Source: Sophora flavescens (taxonomy: Eukaryota; Streptophyta; Magnoliopsida; Fabales; Fabaceae). From it: 64,000 nucleotides of DNA. The position numbers were made by a program, and so were the translations under genes. The notes under the pieces were generated by a model that was given only the letters and a program-made list of their open reading frames with translations, was not told the origin of the DNA and made no database searches. Where the stretch lies: contig CM061064.1 in the NCBI GenBank assembly GCA_030762895.1, positions 242,145,909-242,209,908 on the forward strand. Reading direction: 5' to 3'. Positions within the stretch are counted from its first letter, which is position 1. Each line of letters begins with the position of its first letter. Of the stretch, positions 55,907 to 64,000 are shown piece after piece.

Positions 55907-58900
55907 TGTAAAAGTGAAAACAATGATTGTAAAAGTTGTTTAATTTTCTCACTCTCTGCAATGTGCGGCTGTAAACTGCTATTTATGCTTATTAATCCGC
56001 ACTCAACCCTATACCAAATTAAGGCGGCTCAATAAGCTTTACAACAAGGTATCATATGCCTTTATCATGAGACATGAGTAAGTTAGGCCCATTTAAGTGA
56101 AGGAACATCATGGACTGCATGACCGATTTGCACCAAAGAACTCGTACCCAATTTAGCCTTGATTTTGCCTAATTTGACAATTCTTGCTAAACCAGTAATT
56201 TAGGTCACTTCCTTATCTTTCTAGGGACAACAAGATCACCAAAGCCTATATATGTGTAGCACTAGTTATGCTGTCAGCAGTCAACACGGCCGGGGATGAG
56301 TGAAAAATCCGAAAATTAACAAAGTTTAGCAATTGCCCAATAATATAAAGCAAAAACAATAATTGTAATAGTTGTCCAATTTTCTTCTCTCTCCTCGTGT
56401 AGGCGGCAAATTGCTATTTATGCTTATTAATCCTGACCTAACCCTAGACCAAATTAAGGGCCTCTGAATAAGCTTTCCGACAAGGTATCATATGCCTTAA
56501 TTGGGCTTAGATGAGTAAGTTAGGCCCATTTAATGAAGGAACATCATGGATCACTCACCGATCGATGCCCGAGAACTCGTGGACCCAATTTATCCTTGAT
56601 TTTGTCCCAGCTGACAATTTTGTGACACCTGAAATTGTTGGTCTATTCCTTATCTTTCTAAGGTGACAGGATCACCAAAATCCGATATACGTAGCTCTAG
56701 TTATGTTCGCGCCAAGGCAACAAGGTCGGAGATGAGTGAAAAATTGAAAATTAACAATGTTTAGCCATTAATCCCAATTAAGCCCAATAATATAAAAGCA
56801 AAAACAATGATTGTAAAAGTTGTCTAATTTCTGCTCTCTCTGCCTTGTGCGGCTATAAAATGCTATTTATGCTTATTAATCCTGACGTAACCTAGACCAA
56901 ATTATGGGTCTCGAATAAGCTTTTCAACAAGATATCATATGCCTTAATTGGGCTTAAGATGAGTGTTAGTCCCATTTAAGTGAAGGAACATCATGGACTG
57001 CGCACTAATCGCGCCTGAAGAACTCGGACCAATTTTGCCTTTATTTTGCTTAATTTGACAATTCTTGAAACACGAAATTGTAGGTCTATTCCTTATCTTT
57101 CTAGGGACAACAAGATCACCAAAATCGGATATCTGTAGCTCTAGTTATGCTTGCGCAAGCAACAAAGTTAGGATTATTGAAAAATCCTAAAATTAACAAC
57201 GTTGTAAATAAGCCCAATAATGTAAAAGCAAAAACAATGATTGTAAAGTTGTCTAATTTCCGTCTATCTCTCTCTTCTGCAACTGTAAAATGCTACTTAT
57301 GCATATTAATCCCCGACCAACCTTAGACCAAATTAAGGGCATCTGAATAAGCTTTCAAACAAGGTATCATATCCCTGAATCGGGCTTAAGATAGTAAGTT
57401 AGGCCCATTTAAGTGAAGGAACATCATGGATCGTACACCTGAACGACGCTGAGAACTCGAGACCCAATTTACCATTGATTTTGGCCTAATTTAACAATTC
57501 TAGCAAACCTGAAATCAGAGGTCACTTCCTTATCTTTCTAGGGACACCAAGATCTCCAAAATCCGATATCATGAGCTCTAGTTATGCTCTGGCGCAAGGC
57601 AACAAGGTCGGGATGAGCTAAAAATCCGAAAATTAATAATGTTTAGCAATTAAGCCCAATTAAGCCCAAAAATGTATAAGCAAAAACAATGATTGTAAAA
57701 GTCGATAATTTCGTCTCTCTCTCGCATAAGGCTGTAAACTCGCTATTTATGCTTATTAATCTTGACCTAACCTAGACCAAATTAAGGGCCTCTGTATAAG
57801 CTTTCCAACAAGGTATCATATGCCTTAATTGGGCTTAAGATGATGAGTTAGGCCGGTTTGGGTGGGGGAACATCATGGATTGCGCACCGATCCGTGCGTA
57901 TAACTCGAGACCTAATTTAGCCTTGATTTTGGTCTAATTTGACAATTCTTTTGACACCTGAAATTATAGGTCTATTCTTTATCTTTCTAGGGACAGCAAG
58001 ATCACCAAAATCCGATATTTGTAGTCAGAAGTTATCTGGCGCAAGGCAACAAGGTCAGGAAGAGTGAAAAACTGAAAATTAACAATGTTTGGCAATTAGG
58101 CTCAATAATGTAAAAGGAAAAACAATGATTATAAAACTTGTCTAATTTCCGTCTCTATCTCGGCTTGTCTGTCTGTAAACTGCTATTTGTGCATAATAAT
58201 CCTAACCTACCCCTACACCAAATTAAGGGCCTCTGAATAAGTTTAGCAACAAGGTATCGTATGCCTTAATCGGTCATAAGATGAGAAACTTAGGCCCATC
58301 TAAGTGAAGGAACATCATGGAATGCACAGGATCCGCGCCGAGAACTCCTGGGACTTAATTTAGCCTTGATTTTGCCTAATTTGACAATTCTTGTGAAACC
58401 GAGAAATGGTAGGTCTCTACCTTATCTTTCTAGGTATAGCAAGATCACCAAAATTCGATATATGTAGCTCTTGTTGTGCTATGTGCAAGGAAACAAGGTC
58501 AGGATGAGTGAAAAATTTGAAAATTAACAATGTTTGGCAATTAAGCCCAATTAACCTAATAATATAAAAACAAAAACAATGATTGAAAAAAGTTGTCAAA
58601 TTTCATCTCTCTCCGGCTTGTGGGCTGAAACTGCTATTTATGCTATTAATCTCGACATAACTCTAGACTAAATTAAGGGTCTCCGAATAAGCTTTCCAAC
58701 ATGGTATCACATGCCTTAATTGGTCTTAAGAAGAGTAAGTTAGGCACATTTAATCGACCAACATCATGCACTTCGTCTTGATCCACGGGAGAATTCAAGA
58801 CCCAATTTAGCCTTGATTTTGGCCTAATTTGACAATTCTTGTGAAACCTGAAATTGTAGGTCTCTTCCTTATCTTAATAGGGACAACAAGATCACCAAAA

Positions 58901-61900
58901 TCCGATATCTATAGCTCTAGTAATGCTCTGCGCAAGGCAACAAGGTCGGGATGAGTGAAAAATCTAAATATTAACAATGTTTAGCAATTAACCCAATAAT
59001 GTAAAAGCAAAAACAATGAATGTAAAAATTGTCTAATTTACGTCCCTCTCGGACTGTGTGGTCGTAAACTCTATTTATGCTTATTAACTCCGACCAACCC
59101 TAGAACAAATTAAGGGCCTCCGAATAAGCTTTCCAACAAGGTATCTTATGCCTTAATTGGGCTTAAGATGTTAAGTTAGGCCCATTTAAGAGAAGGAACA
59201 TCATGGACTTCTGGGCCCCAATTTAGGCTTGACTTTGGCCTAATTTGACAATTCTTGTGAAACCTGAAATTGTAGGTCTCTTCCTTATCTTTCTCGGGGA
59301 CAGGAAGATCACCTTAAATCTGATATATGTAGCTCTAGTTATGCTCAGCAAAGACAACAAGGTCAACAGTAGTGAAAAATCCGAAAATTAACAATGTTTG
59401 GCAATTAGGCCCAATAATGTAAAAGGAAAAACAATGATTGTAAAAGTTGTCTAATTTCCATCTCTCTCTGGCTTGTGCGGCTGTAAACTACTATTTATGC
59501 ATAATAATCCTTACCTACCCCTAGACCAAATTAAGGGCCTCTGAATAAGTTTTCGAACAAGGTATCATATGCCTTAACTGGGCTTAAGATGAGTAAGTTA
59601 GGCCCATTTACGTGAAGGAACATCATGGACTGCACACGCACCGCGCCAGAGATCTCAAGACTTAATTTAGCCTTGATTTTTGCCTAATTTGACAATTCTA
59701 GTGAAACCATAAATGATAGGTCTCTTCCTTATCTTTCTAGGGATAGTAAGATCACCAAAATCCGATATCTGTAGCTCTAGTGGTGCTATGTGCAAGGAAA
59801 CGAGGTCAGGATGAGTGAAAAATTCGAAAATTAACAATGTCTAGCAATTAAGCCCAATTAACCCAATAATATAAATACAAAAACAATGATTGTAAAAGTT
59901 GTCTAATTTCATCTCTCTCTGGCTTGTGCGGCTATAAACTACTATTTATGCTTATTAATCTTGACATAACCCTAGATCAAATTAAGGGCCTCTGAATAAG
60001 CTTTCCAGCATGGTATCGCATGCCTTAATTGGGCTTAAGAAGAGTAAGTTAGGCGCATTTAAGTGACCGAATATCATGGACTCCGTATTGATCCGCTCTA
60101 GAGAATTCGGGACCCAATTTAGCCTTGATTTTGGCTAAATTTGACAATTCTTGTGACACCTAAAATTGTAGGTCTCTTCCTTATCTTTCTAGTGACAGCA
60201 AGATCACCAAAATCAGATATCTGTAGCTCTAGTTATGCTCTTCGCAAGGCAACAAGGTCAGCATGAGTGAAAAATCCGAATATTAACAATGTTTAGCAAT
60301 TAAGCCCAATAATGTAAAAGCAAAAACAATGAATGTAAAAATTGTCTAATTTCCGTCTCTCTCTGGCTTGTGCGGCTGTAAACTGCTATTTATGCTTCTT
60401 AACCCTGACCTAACCCTAGAACAAATTAAGTGCCTCTGAATAAGCTTTCCAACAAGGTATCATATCCCTTTATTGGGCTTAAGATGAGTAAGTTAGGCCA
60501 ATTTAAGTGAAGGAACATCATGGACTGTGCACTAATCCGCGCCAGAGAACTCGGTACACAATTTAGCCTTGATTTTGGCCTAATTTGACAATTCTTGTGA
60601 AAACCAACTGGGGAATCGCTTCCATATCTTTCTAGGGACAACAAGATCACCAAAATCCGATATTCGTAGCTCTAATTATGCTCTGCGCAAGGCAACAAGG
60701 TCGAGATGATTGAAAAATCAGAAAATTAACAATGTTTAGAAATTAAGCCCAATAACGTAAAAGTAAAAACAATGATTGTAAAAGTTATCTAATTTCGGTT
60801 TCTCTCTTACTTGTGCGGCTGTAAACTGCTATTTATGCTTATTAATCCTGACTTAACCCTAGACCAAATTAAGGACCTCTGAATAAGCATTCCAACAATG
60901 TATCATATGCCTTAATTGGGCTTAAGATGAGTAAGTTAGGCCCATTTAAGTGAAGGAACATAATGGACTACGCACTGATCCGCGCCAGAGAATCCGGGAC
61001 CCAATTTAGCCTTGATTTTTGCCTAATTTGGCAATTATTGTGATACCTGAAATTGTAGCTCTCTTCCTTATCTTCCTAGGGATAACAAGATCACCCAAAT
61101 CCTATATTTGTAGCTCAAGTTATGCCTTGCGCAAGGCAACAAAGTCAGGATGAGTGAAAAATCCGAAAATTAACAATGTTTAGCAATAAAGCCCAATTAA
61201 GCCGAATAATGTAAAACCGAAAACAATGATTGTAAAAGTTGTCTAATTTCCGTCTCTCTGTGGCTTGCGCGGCTTTAAACTGTTATTTATAGTTATTAAT
61301 CCTGACCTAAACCTATACCAAATTATGGGCCTCTGAATAAGCTTTCCAATATGGTATTGTATGCTTTAATTGGGCTTAAAATGAGTAAGTTCGGCCTAAT
61401 TAAGTGAAGGAACATCATGGACTGCGCACAGATCTGCGCCAGAGAACTCGGAACCCAATTTAGCCTTGATTTTGGCCTAATTTGACAATTCTTGTGAAAT
61501 CTGAAACTGTAGGTCTCTTCCTTATCTTTCTAGGGACAACAAGATCACCAAAATCCGATATCTGTAGCTCTAGTTATACTCACGCAAGGCAACAAGGTCG
61601 GGATGAGTGAAAAATCTGAAAATAACAATGTTTAGCAATTAAGCCCAATTAACTCCAATATTGTAAAAGCAAAAACAATGATTGTAAAAGTTGTCTAATT
61701 CCGTCTCTTTCTGGCTTGTGCGGCTGTAAACTGCTACTTATGCTTATTAATCTTGACATAACCCTATACTAAATTAAGGGCATCTGAAAAAGCTTTCCAA
61801 CAAGGTATCATATGGCTTAATTGGGCTTAAGATGAGTAAGTTAGGCCGATTTAAGTGAAGGAACATAATGGATCACGTCTTGATCCACTCCAGAGAACTC

Positions 61901-64000
61901 GGGACCCAATTTAGCCTTTTATTTTGACCTAATATGACAATTCTTGTGAAACCTAAAATTGTCGGTCTCTTCCTTGTCTTTCTAGGAACAGCAAGATCAC
62001 CAAAATCCGATATTTGTAGCTCTAGTTATGCTATGCGCAAGGCAACAAGGTCGAGGGATCATGAAAAATCCGAAAATTAAAAATTTTTAGGTATTTAGAC
62101 CAATAATGTAAAAGCAAAATAAATGTTTGTAAAAGTTGTCTAATTTCATTATCTCTGGATTGTGCTTCTGTAAAATGCTATTTATGCATATTAATCCTGA
62201 CCTAACCCTATACTAAATTAAGGGCATCTGAAAAAGCTTTCCAACAAGGTATCATACGCCTTAATTGTGCTTAAGATGAGTAAGTTAGGCCCATTTAAGT
62301 GAAAGAACATAATGGACTGCGCACTGATCCACGCCAGAGAACTCGGGACCCAATTTAGCCTTGATTTTGGACTAATTTGACTATTCTTATGAAACCTGAA
62401 ATTGTAGGTCTCTTACTTATCTTTCTAGGGACAGCAAGATCACCAAAATCCGATATATGTAGCTCTAGTTATGCTATGCGCAAGGCAACAAAGTCAGGAT
62501 GAGTGAAAAATCCGAAAATTAACAATGTTTAGCAATTAAGACCAATAGTGTAAAAGTGATAACAATGATTGTAAAAGTTGTCTAATTTATGTCTCTCTCT
62601 GGCTTGTGTGGATGTAAACTGCTATTTACGCCTATTAATCCTGACCTAACCCTATACCAAATTAAGGGCCTCTGAATAAGCTTTCCAACAAGGTATCATA
62701 TGCCTTAATTGGGATTAAGATGAGTAAGTTAGGCCCATTTAAGTGATAGAACATCATGGACTGCGCACTGATCCGTGCCAGTGAACTCGGGACCCAATTT
62801 AGACTTGATTTTGGCATAATTTGACAATTCTTGCTATACATGAAATTGTAGGTCTCTTCCGTATCTCACTAGGGACATCAAGATTACCAAAATCCGATAT
62901 TTGTAGCTCTAGTTATGCCCTGCGCAAGGCAACAAGGTAATGATGAGTGAAAAATCCGAAAATTAATAATGTTTGGCAATTAAGCCCAATAATGTAAAAA
63001 CAAAAATAATGATTGTAAAAGTTGTCTAATTTCCGTCTGCAATGGCTTGTGCGGCTGTAAACTGCTATTTATGCTTATTAATCCTAACCTAACCCTAGAC
63101 CAAATTAAGGGCCTCTGAATAAGCTTTCCACCAAGGAACATCATGGACTATGCACTGATCGACGCCATAGAACTCGGGACCCATTTAAGAAATGCTTTTG
63201 GCCTAATTTGGCAATTCTTGTGATATCTGAAATTGCAGCTCTCTTCCTTATCTTTCTAGAGTTAGCAAGATCCCCAAAATTCGATATCTGTAGCTCTAGT
63301 TATGCCTTGCGCAAGGAAACAATGTCAGGAAGAGTGAAAAATCCGAAAATCAACAATGTTTAGCAATTAAGCCCGATAATGTAAAAGCAAAAACAATGAT
63401 TGTAAAAGTTTTCTTTTTCGTCTGTCTCTGGCTTGTACGGTTGTAAACTGCTATTTATGCTTATTAATCCTGACCTAACCCTAGAACAAATTAAGGGCCT
63501 CTGAATAAGCTTTCCAACAAGGTATCATATGCGTTAATTGGGCTTACGATGAGTAAGTTAAGCCCATTTAAGTGAAGGAACATCATGGACTGCTCACTGA
63601 TCCGCGCCAGAGAACTCGGGACCCAATTTAGCCTTGATTTTGGCCTAATTTGGCAATTCTTTTGAAACCTGAAATTGTAGGTTTCTTCCTTATCTTTCTA
63701 GGGACAGTAAGATCACCAAAATCCGATATCTGCAGCTCTAGTTAAGCTCCGCGCAAGGCAACAAGGTCGGGAAGAGTGAAAAATCAGAAAATTAACAATG
63801 TTTAGCAATTAAGCCCAATAATGTAACAGAAAAAACAATGATTGTAAAAGTTGTCTAATTTTCGTTTCTCTCTGGATTGTGCGGTTGTAAACTGCTATTT
63901 ATGGTTATCAATCCTGACCTAACCCTAGACCAAATTAAGGACCTCTGAATAAGCATTCCAACAATGTATCATAGGCCTTAATTGGGCTTAAGATGAGTAA
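55907..64000. repeat. 450-bp satellite array, near copy of 24045-32183
   Basis: About 18 monomers in the same order as 24045-32183, running off the window end. From about 59400 on, long stretches are identical to the other copy. From 55907 to about 59400 there are many 1-4 base substitutions and indels, with a net loss of about 41 bp, mostly at CTG or CAG words. The TTAAC site that holds the Athila-like element in the first array copy is empty here (59084-59088). Confidence 0.93.

Noticed and set aside
3368..60653. Recurrent minus-strand reading frames of 62-75 codons (many containing NCQIRPKSRLNWVPSS and QSMMFLHLN)
   Set aside because: They fall at the same phase of the satellite monomer each time, lack a common start, and are lost in most monomers through small indels. 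They recur because the DNA recurs; no sign of selection on the protein.

Overview
This is repetitive, non-genic DNA from a plant nuclear genome, most likely a eudicot and possibly a legume (low confidence). The evidence is a plant L1-type LINE with a C-terminal RNase H, an Athila-like Ty3/gypsy element primed by tRNA-Asp, and a Ty1/copia element of SIRE/Tork type primed by initiator tRNA-Met. I see no single-copy host gene, rRNA, tRNA or CRISPR array. The setting looks like pericentromeric or other heterochromatin.

Backbone: about 40 kb of a head-to-tail satellite with a ~450 bp monomer, always in the same orientation. It fills 1-92, 2604-7798, 13500-21307, 23349-37698, 44087-48664 and 55907-64000. 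Monomers are diverged, but runs of them recur in the same order: 3.85-7.8 kb matches 23.7-27.3 kb and 56.0-59.1 kb, and 14.0-15.7 kb matches 18.0-19.7 kb and 27.7-29.5 kb. The array therefore has higher-order structure and has grown by segmental duplication.

Insertions: (1) LINE copy 1 (93-2603, minus) and LINE copy 2 (21308-23348, minus) share the same 3' junction with the satellite, so one insertion was probably copied with the array. (2) A non-autonomous Athila-like LTR element (7799-13499) has TTAAC target duplications, a tRNA-Asp PBS, a partial gag, no pol, and a 500-N gap in its 3' LTR. Its empty site survives at about 27261 and 59084. (3) A defective copia element (37699-44086) has AGTTA target duplications, a broken gag, and a pol lacking the integrase core and most of RT. 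(4) A non-satellite island (48665-55406) holds ~1.1 kb AT-rich tandem units, microsatellites and an unidentified GC-rich decayed reading frame. It ends in a second 500-N gap.

Most notable: the Athila-like element carries paired 13-bp inverted-repeat motifs (CTCGC-N3-GCGAG type). The two members of each pair start 19-20 bp apart and the pairs recur every 62-73 bp. Five pairs lie just upstream of the LTR TATA box, and four more with nearly the same spacing lie inside the element. The copia LTR also has a tandem array upstream of its TATA box, and its copy number accounts for the whole length difference between the two LTRs. On the technical side, 55907-64000 is a near copy of 24045-32183. Its first ~3.5 kb is full of small differences at CTG/CAG sites, which looks like uncorrected long-read consensus rather than evolution.
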